A stretch of 64,000 nt of DNA from Ambrosia x helenae (lineage: Eukaryota > Streptophyta > Magnoliopsida > Asterales > Asteraceae): NCBI GenBank assembly GCA_030844895.1, contig CM061223.1:105941186-106005185 (forward strand), given 5' to 3'. A model generated the notes under the pieces. That model saw nothing but the letters and a program-made list of their open reading frames with translations. It did no database searches and was not told the DNA's origin. The position numbers and the translations under genes were made by a program. Below, piece by piece: positions 22,288 to 34,760 of the stretch; positions within the stretch are counted from its first letter, which is position 1; the number at the start of each line of letters is the position of its first letter.

Positions 22288-22822
22288 TTGTTATCAATGA
22301 TCCTTATGGTTGTCGTTTGATTGAATAGGGATGGATACTATCAGGAGAGCATCATACCCAGGTTCATGGTGGTGTACTCAACAACCGTAAGTTCTCATTA
22401 ACCCATCCATTACTTAGTTGTTATCACATCCTTATAATTTTATTATTTTTTTTATCGAACCTTTTTAAACTAAAATTTGACTGACTTTTAGTCATACCCT
22501 TTTTAATTTTCTTAATATACTTTCATAGTGCTTTGCTGTAAATGGAGAGGATAACATTTTCGTACTTGATTTGCTAACCGACGCTCGAGGACCTCTTCAT
22601 CAATTAGGAACACTCTTGCTATTGGCTAATCAAATGGTAAATATGTGTAAGTATACATTAGGCTATGAATCAAATTTGGTGGAGTATATATTATTTAGGT
22701 TTATTATTTTTCAATGGTGTTCTTATCCCTTATTTCTCTTAGATAATAATAATGTTCGCCAATATGTCTACTAACAGGGTCGATCCCTGTTTCCGCAGCG
22801 AAGCGCGAGGGCGAAATACTAG
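22288..22822 (+). mobile_element. Second Helitron-type 3' end with a possible captured exon
   Basis: A decayed hairpin (GCAGCGAAGCGCGAGGGCG) precedes AATACTAG at 22822, then T. Upstream, exon-like pieces flanked by splice-like signals are readable (NGEDNIFVLDLLTDARGPLH at about 22540-22600). I do not recognise the protein. The start of the element is unclear. Confidence 0.4.
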
Positions 22823-22852
22823 TTATATTATAATTTTCAAGTTTCAATTCTT

Positions 22853-24449
22853 GTCTCAGGGTTGAGAATTAATCTCAAAAAATCGGTTCTCTATGGGATG
22901 GGTGTGGGCGAATCGGAGGTGAGCCGGATGTCCAGCTTGCTGGGATGTAGGATTAGCAAGCTTCCGTTCAATTACCTTGGCGTTAAGGTGGGAGCCAACA
23001 TGAATAGGGTGGCGAATTGGGAACCGGTGACGGAGAGTATTCGGAACAGGCTTCTCAGCCGGAAGTCCAAACTTCTATCGATTGGGGGTCGACTAACTTT
23101 AATAAAATCGGTTCTCTCATCCCTCCCGATTTATTACCTTTCAATTTTTAAAGTCCCGAGTAGTGTGGTGGATAATATTGAAAGGATTCTACGAAAATTT
23201 TTGTGGTGCGGTTGTAAAGAGGGTAGAGGTGTCCATTGGGTGGCATGGGAGGTGGTGACCCGATCTAAAAAAGAAGGAGGGTTGGGAGTAGCAAATCTTA
23301 GAGATGTGAATACGGCTCTTCTTGCGAAGTGGACGTATAGATTCAAGACCGATACCAAAGGTTTGTGGAGGAATATTATTGTGAGTATTCATGGGGGAAA
23401 AATCGATGGTGTTTTCTTCCTCTTAGAAATGATTACACGGGATGTTGGAAAAATATAGTGCGGTTATTGGAAAATGTGATGGTTGATGGTACTACTTTCT
23501 CTAATTGCTTGAGGGGTAAAATAGGGAATGGGGGAGGTATTTTGTTTTGGAAAGAGGTGTGGTTTGGCAATATTACTCTGATGGAAAGATGGCCGACTTT
23601 GTTCGCTCAAGAGAAACATACGAATGTGGTGGTAAATCAGCGGTTTCAGCAGGAAGGAAGTAATGTTCGTATTGCAGATTCTTGGGTCTTTGATACAAAC
23701 ATGATCGTTGCCATTTCTGAGGAACAAGACGTTCAGTTTGTGATGTCTCAGGTTCAGTTTTCGGATGCACAGGATTCTTGGGTCTGGAATGCTAGCAGGA
23801 ATAAGGTTTTTTCGGTTGCGTCTGTGAGAAGTTGGTTGAGTAAGATGAAAGGTGCTGCTGTGAAACGAAGTATGAGATGGGAACCTTGGTTGCCGATAAA
23901 GATTAATATTTTCACTTGGCGTTTAGAGTTAGACCGCCTTCCGACCCGTTTGGCTTTGATTTCTAGAGGAGTTTACATTTCAGATTTGTAGTGCCCCTTC
24001 TGTGAGGTGGATTATGAATCGGCTGTCCACCTTATTGCAGGTTGCGATTTTTCTAAGGCAGTTTGGGATAAAATTTGGTCTTGGTGCAAGGTTAACAGTG
24101 TCAGGTTTGAATCCGTGGAGGAGCTCTTGAGACTGGATTTCATTTCTTATAAGACTAAATGGGAGAAAAAGGTGTTAAGGGGAATAATCATGGTTACTTG
24201 CTGGAAGTTATGGCTAGAGAGGAACAATATTATTTTCAACAATACCAAGGCGCAAGTGGTTGATATTGTAACGGGGTCAAGTCTTTAACATTTTTTTGGA
24301 TTAAACATCGGGCTAGATTTAAAGAGTTAGATTGGAAGGAATGGGGTAAATACCCTCTGTATATGATGTAATGTTTTTGGCGTGCCTCGGTTGAGGTTTT
24401 CGTCGTTTTTAATGAAAGTCTCTGTTAAAAAAAAAAAAAAAAAAAAAAT
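22853..24449 (+). pseudogene. 5'-truncated L1-type LINE ORF2 (RT end to zf-RVT) with poly(A)
   Basis: Starts inside reverse transcriptase (GLRINLKKSVLYGMGVG) and continues through FNYLGVKVGANMNR, RLTLIKSVLSSLPIYYLSIF and KKEGGLGVANLRDVNTALLA. The RT-associated zinc-binding domain follows (WEPWLPIKINIFTWRLELDR, then CPFC, H, C). The frame is broken near 23365-23450, by TAG at 23989-23991, and by a shift near 24288. The C-terminal KEWGKYPLYMM ends at 24371, followed by a short 3' UTR and A22 at 24427-24449. It cannot make a protein. It starts about 30 bases after the Helitron end at 22822. Confidence 0.9.
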
Positions 24450-25744
24450 GATAATATTAAATCTTTTTTTCTCTCCCTATAAAATAAAATTTTAATTTTC
24501 CCACTTCTCATTTGTTTATTGAATATATCTTCTTCAACTATTTAATTTATTATTTTCAATTATTAATAACCCTTTTATATTTTATTACATCTAATTTATG
24601 TAATACACATATTTCTAACTTAATAATAACCAAAGTAAAATGTTATAATAAGTAAATAGTACATTAAAGTTCATTATTTAAAGATATATGTTTACGATTG
24701 TCGTGTTAACCAATTACATTATACCTATTCAACCCGAATAATGCACGGGTCACTCAGCACGAACAATACACGAGTCTTCTTATAGATATAACTTCTTTAT
24801 TACTTAATACATAAATTTACACTTATTCAACCCGTGTAATACCCATGTTTCTAAGCTAGTAAGATTATATATAGGGATTAGCATTTCGGAACTAAACACC
24901 AAAAATACCGATCCTGATATCGAAAATACCGATACCGGTTCATTTTCGGTACCAATTCATTATCAAGTTTTGGTGAAAATCAGTATCGGTATTTCCTGAC
25001 TTGGAGACTCTTCCTTGGGGGAGGGAAGGTTGAGCCGAGCCGAACGATTCGGTATCAATACGTTAGCGGTATTTTACCTTAAAATATCAATACCGTATCA
25101 ATACCGTACCATATATTTTCGATATCGGTACCAAAAGTTATGGCAAAAATGGTTTTGGGATCGGTTTGGTACCTAGCTTATATGTGTCAATGTCCAAAGA
25201 ACCTACTAATCCAACATATGAGTAAAAAGTACTATGAGACCGAGTGACGGTCACAGTTTTGCATTCGGGTTATGGGTATACCAAAAACTCTCGTACCCTT
25301 CCCCCATTGTCTAGACAACACTTAGTAATGGGACATCTGTTACAACCTATTTGTTGGTGCATATAGGTTACATGATATTCTAAGGTAACTAGATGGTTGA
25401 TTAATGATTATGCCATCTTCCCAACTGCGAAAACTAAGCCTTGAACTTGATGTAACAAGAGAATTAAGGATCAAAAGTTTAACAACTGGCGTATGGACGA
25501 TCCATGGTACGATTGCCAAACTTCTTACCAGAAACTATGTGTTTCAAAAATGACCACAAACACATATTTGGCATCATGCTCAAGTCGGTCAACGACCGTC
25601 TTATCTCCGACAAATTTCAATAATTGATAAATGTTTCACAATGGAAAACGACTAGGAACAATAACAAATCAACTATGTTGACATATCTTTTGTAACATAT
25701 ATTGTGTAAAATATCTTTAGGGTATAACTACACCAAAATGAGTT
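24450..25744. other. Non-coding tract with a Helitron-like end and GGTACCG repeats
   Basis: Around 24832-24859 AACCCGTGTAATACCCATG then TTTCTAAGCTAG and T resembles a decayed Helitron 3' end; similar CCCG/CGGG words lie at 24735-24775. 24880-25160 is a second, decayed copy of the GGTATCGGTACC family. The remainder holds nothing recognisable. Confidence 0.4.
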
Positions 25745-25747
25745 TTA

Positions 25748-26148
25748 GGGTATGTTTGGCAAGGAGCTTTTAAGAGCTTTTAGGAGCTTCAAGCTTCAAG
25801 CTTTTAAGAAAAGTCTTGTTTGGTTGAAGGGGCTAGAAGCTTTTAGGTTAGAGAAAAAACTCTACATTGAAAAGCTACTAGTAGTAGCTTTTAAGAAAAA
25901 GCTCTACTAGCTACAAACTTTTAATTAGTAAATGACATAAATACCCATTCTATTTTAAAAATAAAATAAAAACCTTCTTTACAAGCTTTTAATTATGCCC
26001 ATTTTGGTCATTTTATACATTTTATTAAAAGTTCCAGCTACTCTACCAAACACCAAAATATATTTAAAAAGCTTCCAGCTATCAGCTTCCATCTACCAGC
26101 TTGCAGCTACCAGCTTCCAGCTACCAGCTAGTTTTGCCAAACATACTC
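25748..26148. mobile_element. Tourist-like (Harbinger) MITE, 401 bp
   Basis: Terminal inverted repeats GGGTATGTTTGGCAA and (inverted) GAGTATGTTTGGCAA, flanked by TTA at 25745-25747 and 26149-26151. The arms are rich in AGCTTNNAGCT words. Non-coding. Confidence 0.8.
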
Positions 26149-26370
26149 TTAATAATTGACTCAAATAATTTATAAAATCTGAAGTTTCATTAAAAGAAAG
26201 TTTAGTAAAGTATTTTAGTTAAACAAAATCTAAGGAAATATTCCATCCGTGGCGTATTTTTCAACCCAAAATAGGTGAAAAAAATGATATAGACTAATGG
26301 GGTATTGTTCATTTAAAGGGGACACAAGACATACAAAATCACTTGTGTTAGGGAGATACTTAGCATATTA

Positions 26371-26687
26371 AGAGGATGTTTGGTTGATTAAGTGTTGAAT
26401 CATTAAAAGTTTTGAATGGTTAAGAGGTCTGAATGATTAAGTGCTGAATTAATAAGTTGGGCCTCTTAATGGTTAGTTTTCTTGTCCCACATTGGTAGGA
26501 GAACCTCATTAAGGTTCACCCTAGTTCATGCTTAATGGTTTAGTGCTTAATGGTTCAGCGAAATCTCAAATTTTAATGGTTTAGCCTTAACCATTCCATT
26601 CAGAAGCTGAAACAAACGCACTGAATGCTAAATCATTCAACGCTGAATGGTTCAGAGCCTTGTTAAGAGGCTTACCAAACAGCCTCA
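26371..26687. mobile_element. Harbinger MITE related to the 7.7-11.5 kb element
   Basis: TTA flanks at 26368-26370 and 26688-26690. The termini are AGAGGATGTTTGGT and (inverted) TGAGGCTGTTTGGT. The arms contain aagtgctgaat, aggtctgaatg and cattaagaggc-type words shared with the Harbinger 3' subterminal region at 11400-11500. Likely a non-autonomous derivative of that family. Confidence 0.8.
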
Positions 26688-26690
26688 TTA

Positions 26691-27922
26691 AGGTTCACCC
26701 TAGTTTAGAATTCATCTCTCTCCATCAACACAACTATTTCATATACTCTTGATCTCTCTATGCTTAAACACTATATATAATATGATCCAATTCAGAATTG
26801 GAGTTATTTTGACAAACTTAATCTTATTGATTTGCAACTATCACAAGATTTTAACTAGAAATACTTTCTAACCTTGCAAAAAAAAATTAAAAGTGGTTAT
26901 TAATGTTAAGAAAAACATATACACCCCTCTAGATTTCTACAATATTTAATCTTAGTTAAACGTGTAATTTATTGAAAACCAATAAATTTGTCACTGTGGA
27001 AGTAAATTTTTTTAATCCTATAGACATAACCTACAAGGAACATTGCTTCGGGTTAATTTTTTCCTATGTGTTTTGTTCTACCCATTGGCGAAGAATAATG
27101 GGCCAGGGAGTGCTCAGACCCTCACTGTTTTTTTGCTCAATGGTGAAAGTTTGTGATTTTCGTAGGTCATTTTTATATAAATTGAGTTTTGCCCCCCACC
27201 GATTTGATCTTCTAGCCCCCATTGATAGGAAAAAATTTGGGTCTCATAATTTTCGGCCTCTACCAGTATTTTTTTCATGTTTCGCCACTAGTTCTACCTC
27301 AATCCGAAAACCCTACTAGTCCTGCCTCGATCCGACTTGGTTGGAACAGGACTTTTTTAGTTTCTTAACAAAGTGATCCATGTGTGTGGACCACTCCCTC
27401 AATCCGTCTTTTTTGTTTGAACTTTGAAGATAGCTACACTCGTGATGTGTGTCACCACTCGAAAGCCCCTTTAGTGGTCACAAGTTAGTAACATTTGTTG
27501 GAGCATAATCAGGAGCCATAATTTCATGTTATCAATTAATTCTAATTATGGTCTTCTTGTAAGCTTACACCGTAGTCATATTGTTGTTAGTTGACCTCTG
27601 TACATTCATGGTATGTACTAGGTGCCTTTATTAAACAAAGTTTTTTTATTAAAAAAAATATATATTTTTCATCAGAAAATACTATAGTCCTATTTGTTTT
27701 GGATTTTTATTATTAGCCTTAAATTCCTCAACTTTGAATTGACGTCATGTGTTATAAATAATTGTGATGTAGTTGTGGTTATTGGTATTTGGTCCCACGA
27801 GTTTATTAACGAGTTGTTACTATCACATTATCACCCACGTGATATCACATTGTCACCCACGTGAACATACTTATGTATGTATGTTACTCTCTCCAAAAGT
27901 TGTGTCCCTACATCTACATGTA
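26691..27922. other. Non-coding tract
   Basis: No gene is supported. 27060-27320 looks like a dispersed repeat fragment (ORF-like but unrecognised). Short direct repeats (cccacgtgatatcacattgt) occur near 27835-27860. Confidence 0.35.
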
Positions 27923-28517
27923 GGATAGCTGGAAGTGGAATGGTGCTGAGATCTTTACAGTTGCTGAGGTTAAAAAAAAATTGTCGCTGAATCGAGAGGT
28001 TGGGGGTAATTTTAAGTTTAAATGGACCGCGTGGGTTCCTCTAAAGTGTAACATTCTTGCGTGGCGGGCGGAAATGGGTAGGATTGCGACAGTTGACGCT
28101 TTGGCTTTGAGAAACATCATCATAGATAATAAAGTGTGCAGATTATGTGAGGCCGACGACGAAACTTCGTCGCATATCTTTTCAGCTTGTGGTTTTGCCT
28201 CGGTGGTCTGGGATGGTATTTGGAAGTGGTGTTGCTGTCCCCCTTTGTTTTCTCCCTCTACTAGCGATCTGCTCCTTCATTATAAACTCAAAGGTAACAG
28301 TAAATGGGCTAAGCGGATCTATCATGGCATCGTGGTGGTTACTATTTGGGCTATCTGGAAGGCTAGAAATGAAAGAACGTTCAACGGTACCGAAGCCAAG
28401 GTTTCTATGGTGATTGGAAATGTTAAGTCGGTTTCGTTTTTGTGGTTAAAACATAGGTCTAAGTTTCAAAATCTCCTTTGGGAGGAATGGTGTAAGTATC
28501 CTATGTACATTTTATAG
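27923..28517 (+). pseudogene. LINE fragment: RT zinc-binding (zf-RVT) C-terminus
   Basis: Reads WNGAEIFTVAEVKKKLS, then FKWTAWVPLKCNILAWRAEM, a C-x2-C...H...C pattern (CRLCEADDETSSHIFSACGF), GIVVVTIWAIWKARNERTF and a KYPMYIL end with TAG at 28515-28517, then a short 3' UTR and an A-rich end. This is the last ~195 residues of an L1-type ORF2. Everything upstream is missing, as usual for truncated retroposition. The clean frame suggests it is fairly young. Confidence 0.85.
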
Positions 28518-28799
28518 TTTGCGGGTAGGCGGTCCTTGCTTTGAGGGCGGGCCCCCGTTTTTGTTTTTAATGAAAGTCAATTTCTAAAAATAAAAAGATA
28601 CCACTATTACTATTGATGAATTCTTTAAATAAACATGATGCAACGAGATAGTGAATGAATATGTGTACTAGTTAATCCGGATCTTGCTTGAATATATGTA
28701 GACATGTTTTTATGGGTCAGATTCTTGCTTAGGATGTACAGTGATGATGAACCACGATTTTAGAGAGAGGGAATGATGATTTCATAATGACGAGGTTAT

Positions 28800-29365
28800 G
28801 ATATTTGTGTCAACCCTCTCGTGTGATCTCTATATTTATACATCTAATGGGAAATCATATTCTAGGGTTGGTGTATTGTATCACACACAACCTGTTAAAA
28901 CGCAAACACGAAACATGTAAACACGACACGATAACTTATTGTGTCATTTTTTTCCAAACACGAACATGAACATGTTTATACTAGGTTAACACGATAAAAC
29001 CTATCTAGTAACACTATAAATATCGAACACGAGCACGAACCTGAGGGATTTAGGCATGGTCTTAGACGGTTGATGGAGGTGGCTAACGGATTTAGGGATG
29101 GTCTTCACTTCGACGATGGATGGAGTTGGAGAGTCTTTTGAGTTCTGACTTCTGAATGAGAGGTGGCTCATGGATTTAAGGTGTTTTTATGTTTAAACAG
29201 GAAGGAGGCGTATCAAATATCAATCCCACATCCTACTTTTTATTTAATAAAAAATCTTATCATGTACTACCGGTACTTAACAGGTAAACATGTATATAAC
29301 TTGTTTAAGCACAGAAATTAACAAGTCTATTGGTGTCGACCTGTTTATGAAACGAAACTTGTTAA
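28800..29365 (+). repeat. Direct repeat copy A (flank plus truncated hAT-like element)
   Basis: Matches 32699-33265 with small differences. It contains 63 bases of shared flank and then the hAT-like element starting TAGGGTTGG at 28863, cut at 29365 where a retrotransposon LTR begins. Sharing of the flank means the segment was duplicated, not inserted twice. 28518-28799 holds nothing recognisable. Confidence 0.75.
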
Positions 29366-30026
29366 TGTGGAAATTTAGGGTTTGATATTCAAACACCAAC
29401 TGAGCCAACACAAACTCATATTCAAGATAACAACAGATGTAGGCGACAAAAAACGTGACTGAAAATCTTATTAACCCAAACCAGAAAACACCCCCCCCCC
29501 CCAAATACCCTGAATCTCAACAATAGATGAGATTCTAAAAGAATAACAGGAATCAACTTATTAATTAGATCAGTTGATTATATGAATGTTTACAAAATAC
29601 ACATAAACACTTAAAAACCAAAAGACTAAAGATCATACACACACAATCATACACTAGTTATCACAGATGAATAACCACAAGAACACCAAGATGAAACCCT
29701 AACCTTCCTCAGAACACTCGAGAAGGTGAGAGAGGGAATACAGACGAATGAAAGAAAATAATGACAAACCCTAAGAAATATCTGAGATGATAATCTATTT
29801 ATACTCAACCAGCTGGGCCAAGGGCCAACCAGCTGACACTTCTCCTCAGCCATCCATCAAGTCCAATAGCCAACAGGCCCATTAAATCATTAGCCCAATA
29901 TTATAACCTAAAACAACTTAACCAACACAATAGAACATGCCCAAAGATAATGTCACAATGTATTGTTTACCAATGTTATAATACTTGAATTATAAATGTA
30001 CATTTTTTGTACATATATTTTTAACA
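29366..30026 (-). mobile_element. LTR next to the Copia 3' end
   Basis: On the minus strand an AAGGGAGGA-type polypurine tract (about 30027-30037) is followed by TGTTAAAAATATATG. The LTR runs to either ...GAGATTCA (29511) or ...TTTCCACA (29366); I favour 29366 because copy A ends there. It contains a C13 run near 29490. It is not similar to the LTR at 32226-32646. Confidence 0.5.
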
Positions 30027-31614
30027 TCCTCCCTTAATTCAACTATTTAATATGTCTACCATTTTTAAGCCTTCACGAAATGCTTTGTGTTGCTCTATGG
30101 TTAAACCTTTGATAAGACCATCAGCTATTTGACTTTCTAAGTCAATTTTTTCAGGTTTGATTATGCCATTGACACCTTTTCCCTGATAAAGTGTAGATCA
30201 AGCTTAAAATGCTTGATCCTACCATAAAAAACAGGGTTAGCTGCTATAGATATAGGAGCCTTACTATCACAATAAAGTCTTAAAGGTAAATTGACATTTA
30301 CCTTCAATTCAAACAACAAATTATTTAATCAAGTCATTTCACAAGCTGCAGAACACATTGCTCTATACTCAGCTTCAGCCGAGGACCTAGAGATAGTGTT
30401 TTGCTTCTTGCTTTTCCAAGAATCAAGAGACTGACCAAAATACACACAAAAGCCTGTAATAGACTTCCTTGCATCTAAACACTTAGCCTAGTCAAAGTCA
30501 ACATATCCAGTTAAGGTTAAATTGTTACCTTTACTAAACATAACTCCTTTTTTAGGAGATTGTTTCAAATACCTAAGTAACCTTAAGCCAATTTGAAGAT
30601 GACCATAAGTAGGCTTATGCATATATTGACTCAAAAACTGAACACTATAATTTATGCCAGGTCTGATCAAAGATAGATATATGAGTTTTCCTATCAACTT
30701 TTGATACCCAGTTATATTGTCAAGTAATGTATTATTTTTACCCGTTTTGACAGACACAATATAACTCTGTTCAATCGGTGTGTTAATAGGTTTACAACCC
30801 AAATATACAAACTCATCCAATAGTTCAAGACAGTACTTTCTTTGAGAAGGACAAATGCCCAAAAAATACTTCAAAATTCCAAGATCTTTAATAAGAAATT
30901 TTGAACTCAAACATTCCTTAACCTTTTTTAATTCAGACTCATTATTCCCTGTTAAAACAATATCATCAACATACACCAAAAATACAACAAATATATTGTT
31001 ATCAGACTTCATAAACGGAGAATAATCACATACACTTTGCACAAAACCAATACCTAACAAGACATTAGTCAATTTCTCATTCCACTGTCTAGGAGCTTGA
31101 AAACAACTCTCACAGTTACCATTTTTACAACAGCGGAAAAGGTCTCTCCAAAATCAAGACATTCTCTTTGGTTGTACCATTTGGAAACTAACCTAGCTTT
31201 ATATCTTTCAATTTCCCCATTAGCCTTATATTTAATTTTGTATACCCACTTACATCCCATAGCCTTTCTATTCACTGTAAGACGTCTTTCCAATGCCTTC
31301 CACAGCTCTTTGGAATTGTCATAACTCCTAAACTCATGTAGAATCTTATTTGGCAAAGAGTTGTAAATAGTTGCAAAAGCTTTGCCCTCAGCAGTATACA
31401 TTCGTTTATCAGACTCTTGCATTTCACTGTACGTTGGTACTCGTTTGATGCCGTCAGTTCCTTCATAGACAGGTTTAGCATACCTATAGATAATACATTC
31501 CCACATTCTATCATCCTCACATTTGATAAATGATTTAAATGTGGTTCGCCAGTCCTCAAAATCCTCAATTTTTACTGGTTTGGGAGCAGTTTCAATTGCA
31601 AGTCTAAAATCCAT
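30027..31614 (-). pseudogene. Ty1/Copia polyprotein with two large internal deletions
   Basis: Starts at ATG 31614 with a gag N-terminus (MDFRLAIETAPKPVKIEDFE; WRTTFKSFIKCEDDRMWECI) and reads, still in frame, from ELWKALERRL straight into reverse transcriptase (MGCKWVYKIKYKANGEIERY), so most of gag, protease and integrase are gone. RT is then cut again after MVTVRVV and resumes at QAPRQWNEKLT (frame shift at 31069-31110), followed by LVYVDDIVLTGN, the catalytic motif. RNase H follows (about 30480-30040, RSSAEAEYRAM) with stops. Both junctions look like deletions, not exons. It is non-functional but could persist as a non-autonomous element. Confidence 0.8.
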
Positions 31615-32225
31615 TTTAACATTGTTCGTTCTATATTGAAGACCCGGTACGCCAATATCGAATTAAAGGTTTCAAAAGTATTACCCACATTTTTTTATTT
31701 AAAATGCCAAAAAAAAAAATTGTATGTTTTTTTTAATGTTGGTAAAAGTATGCAACACCCTTTCTTTTATTGAAACAGGTCACGACAAAAGAGCATAAAT
31801 TCTTGCACCACCTTTGTTGAATAGGGGTCCCAAATCCAATTAAATTCGTTTGACCAAATGAGATAACTTCAAAATTGTTTCCTTTTATCTTTTAATAAAC
31901 CTACCAACTTCCACAAGTATATTTTAAAAAAAAAAAACCAAGTTCGTTTGAAGAAGGCTTAAGCGAATTTGGACAAGTTCGCTATATTATCTTGTTCAAA
32001 GCTAGCTTCGTGTGCCGTGATATAGTAAATTCCTAACACAATTCTCCACAACGAAATTATTTCTATCCACACAATAACTTCTGCGAAAATTAAACTAAAC
32101 AATATTGGACACCTTTCAGCCGAACAACTAACCGAAACCAACTTAAAACAAAACCAAAAAAAACTCATTTATGCCTAAATCAATCTCGAACCAAACAATT
32201 AAGAGCCAATGGATCTGATATCATT

Positions 32226-32646
32226 TGTAGGTACTTGGAATGGATCAGTTACAAGCTAGTTCAGATCTATCAAGGTGCGGAATCCCTTGATAGATGTTAT
32301 GCAAACAATGAATCAACCAAACTATTAAGAACACGAAAATACTTATAAACTTGCTTGTCTATTGATAAACTTTCGGTAGAATAATATCAACTTAAAAGAA
32401 CTTGGCCAACCAACCCTAGCCTACACCCCATGCAAGGTATTTATACTTGCATGGGCTGAACCTGCAAAAGGCGAAGATGCCAGCCCCGAATACCACGAAG
32501 ATGCCAAATGGCATCTTCGCCTAAGGCCATTTTCACCCTATATCTATCTTGTTTACTAACTATGTTTTCTATGGTAAAACACAAAAGATTATCATACTTG
32601 TCATATAACAACGTCAAGTATGTTACAATTAACCTATTAGCCAACA
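32226..32646 (-). mobile_element. Copia 5' LTR and primer-binding site
   Basis: On the minus strand it runs from TGTTGGCTAATAGG to AAGTACCTACA (421 bp), followed within five bases by a primer-binding-like ATGATATCAGATCC (about 32209-32222), a decayed form of the initiator-Met tRNA site. An inverted pair GGCGAAGATGCCA/TGGCATCTTCGCC lies near 32470-32525. The leader 31615-32208 is non-coding. Confidence 0.55.
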
Positions 32647-32698
32647 CAAAACGATACTAATCTAGAGAGGCATTTGTCACACCAAACATGCACTAACA

Positions 32699-33265
32699 GA
32701 TATTTGTGTCATCCCTCTCGTGTGATATCTATATTTATACATCTAATGGGAAATCATATTCTAGGGTTGGCATATTGTGTTACACACAACCTGTTAAAAC
32801 ACAAACACGAAACATGTAAACAGGAACGATAACTTATTGTGTCATTTTTTTTCAAACATGAACATGAACATGTTTATACCAGGTTAACACGATAAGACCT
32901 ATCTAGCAACACCATAAATATCGAACACGAGCACGAACCTAAGGGATTTAGGCATGGTCTTCGACGGTTGATGGAGGTGGCTAAGGGATTTAGGGATGGT
33001 CTTCACTTCGACGATGGATGGAGTTGAAGAGTCTTTTGAGTTCTGACTTCTGAATGAGAGGTGGCTCAAGGATTTAGGGGTTTTTTTTATGTTGAAACAC
33101 GAAGGAGGCGTATCTAATATCAATCCCACATCCTACTTTTTATTTAATAAAAAAAACTCTTATCATGTACTACCTGTACTTAACAGGTAAACATGTATAT
33201 AACCTGTTTAAGCACGAAAATTAAGAAGTCTATTGGTGTTGACCTGTTTAGAAAACGAAACTTGT
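32699..33265 (+). repeat. Direct repeat copy B
   Basis: Second copy of 28800-29365. Here the hAT-like element is complete (32762-33345). Confidence 0.75.
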
Positions 33266-33345
33266 TAAGGTCATACATGAAACTTTTTAAGTTCGTGTAG
33301 TTTCTTGTCTTGTAATTGTGTCCATGTCTAGAATTATCACCCCTA
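32762..33345. mobile_element. hAT-like non-autonomous element
   Basis: Ends TAGGGTTGG and (inverted) TAGGGGTGA; flanking octamers TCATATTC (32754-32761) and CCATATTT (33346-33353) share six of eight bases. The interior is rich in ACACGAAC words, including inverted pairs. Confidence 0.55.
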
Positions 33346-33442
33346 CCATATTTTCATAATAAGAGTAAATACGTCCAACGAATATTTATCAATTAATAAA
33401 ATATAGACAATTAAGTCAATGATAATGATAACAATGACCATA

Positions 33443-34177
33443 TCTATATCTATAACTTATAATAAAAGAATTGAATATTGATGAGGTGACATTCAATGGA
33501 GACCTAAGAAAACCATTTTAATGACATGGCATTCAAGGAGGCATTCTCCTCCTTGAGTGTGCCATGTGTCATGCCATGTTGCAAATTAAAAATAAATAAA
33601 TAATAATATAAAACATAATCTACTAAATTTAAATTGAGTTATTTTATGAAAAAAGAATTTAAAAACAAATTAAAAAATTTTCTCTCTTATTTTCATCCCA
33701 TAATTTTTAAACGTTAATAACTTTTATATACAATATTTTTTAAAGAAAAAAGTTACACCAAATTAACGAGTGTTTTATTATATTTCCAACGAGTACCATA
33801 GTTCTATATAAAAAAGGAGAAAAAAAACAACTATTTTTTGTGGGGTTTCGTTCATACAGAAAAAAAAAAAACAAAGTGTTCAGATTATTCATTAATAATG
33901 TTTTTTCTTTTAACCCAGGTTCTTATCTACGATGTTGAAATTCAGCTCAATCGCCATGCTTTCATTGAAATTTTACTCTTTTAAAGATGCATAGGTATAC
34001 TTCATCAAGAGAAGCTAGGAGAAAGAATCACACAATACTACAACACATGGTGTCACCTTATAGCAATGTTATTTTTTATTTATTTAATTACAAGGGTAAT
34101 AATTATTACTATTAGTATTAGTATTATTAGCATTGTTATATTTTTCAACCCCGGGACTCTCCCGGAATAAAAGCTAG
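33443..34177 (+). mobile_element. Short non-autonomous Helitron (~735 bp)
   Basis: Starts TCTATATCTATAAC after a host A and ends ...GAATAAAAGCTAG before T. The 3' hairpin CCGGGA-CTC-TCCCGG is at 34151-34165. Its interior (33560-33900) is the reverse complement of the dispersed repeat at 12170, 53040 and 62480. No target duplication. Confidence 0.7.
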
Positions 34178-34489
34178 TTAAATATATACCTGTTATAATA
34201 AAGCATTTCAATATCTATTATTGTTAAATTATTAATAGGGTGAGGCTAACGTAAAAAGAAGTTTAGCGTAAAAAGTATAAGAATGATTATTAGCCATAGA
34301 TTAAACTAGATAATCAGGAGCACGATGCTAAAGTCATTGCGTCATTAAAGTTTCACCCTCATTTTTAAAATGGCAATAACTTTTTCATACGATATTATTT
34401 TTTATAAAAAAACTATACCATAAAAATAAGCTTTTCATCCTCTTTCATTTGCATACCATATTGCCATACTTTAAAAAAAAATACCGGGT

Positions 34490-34760
34490 TGATAACTTAC
34501 GTTGTATTGAGGGTATACTTGCGTTTTATAAACGCAGGTTATACTTGATAAGACGACCTGATAAAATGACCTGATGAAACGCAAGTTATAAATGATAAAA
34601 CGTAAGTTATACATGATAAACCGTAAGTTATATCTGATAAAAAGATACAAGTTATATATGATTAAACGCAAATTATACCTGATAAAACACAGGTTATACC
34701 TGATAAAAAGATGTTAGTTATATCTGACAAAAAACACACGTTATCAACCGGATAAAACAA
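34490..34760. repeat. ~24-bp minisatellite
   Basis: About ten imperfect units of taaacgcaagttatacctga type. Minus-strand frames stay open only because of this repetition (RFIIYNL repeats), so I do not call a gene. 34178-34489 and 34761-35351 hold nothing recognisable. Confidence 0.75.
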
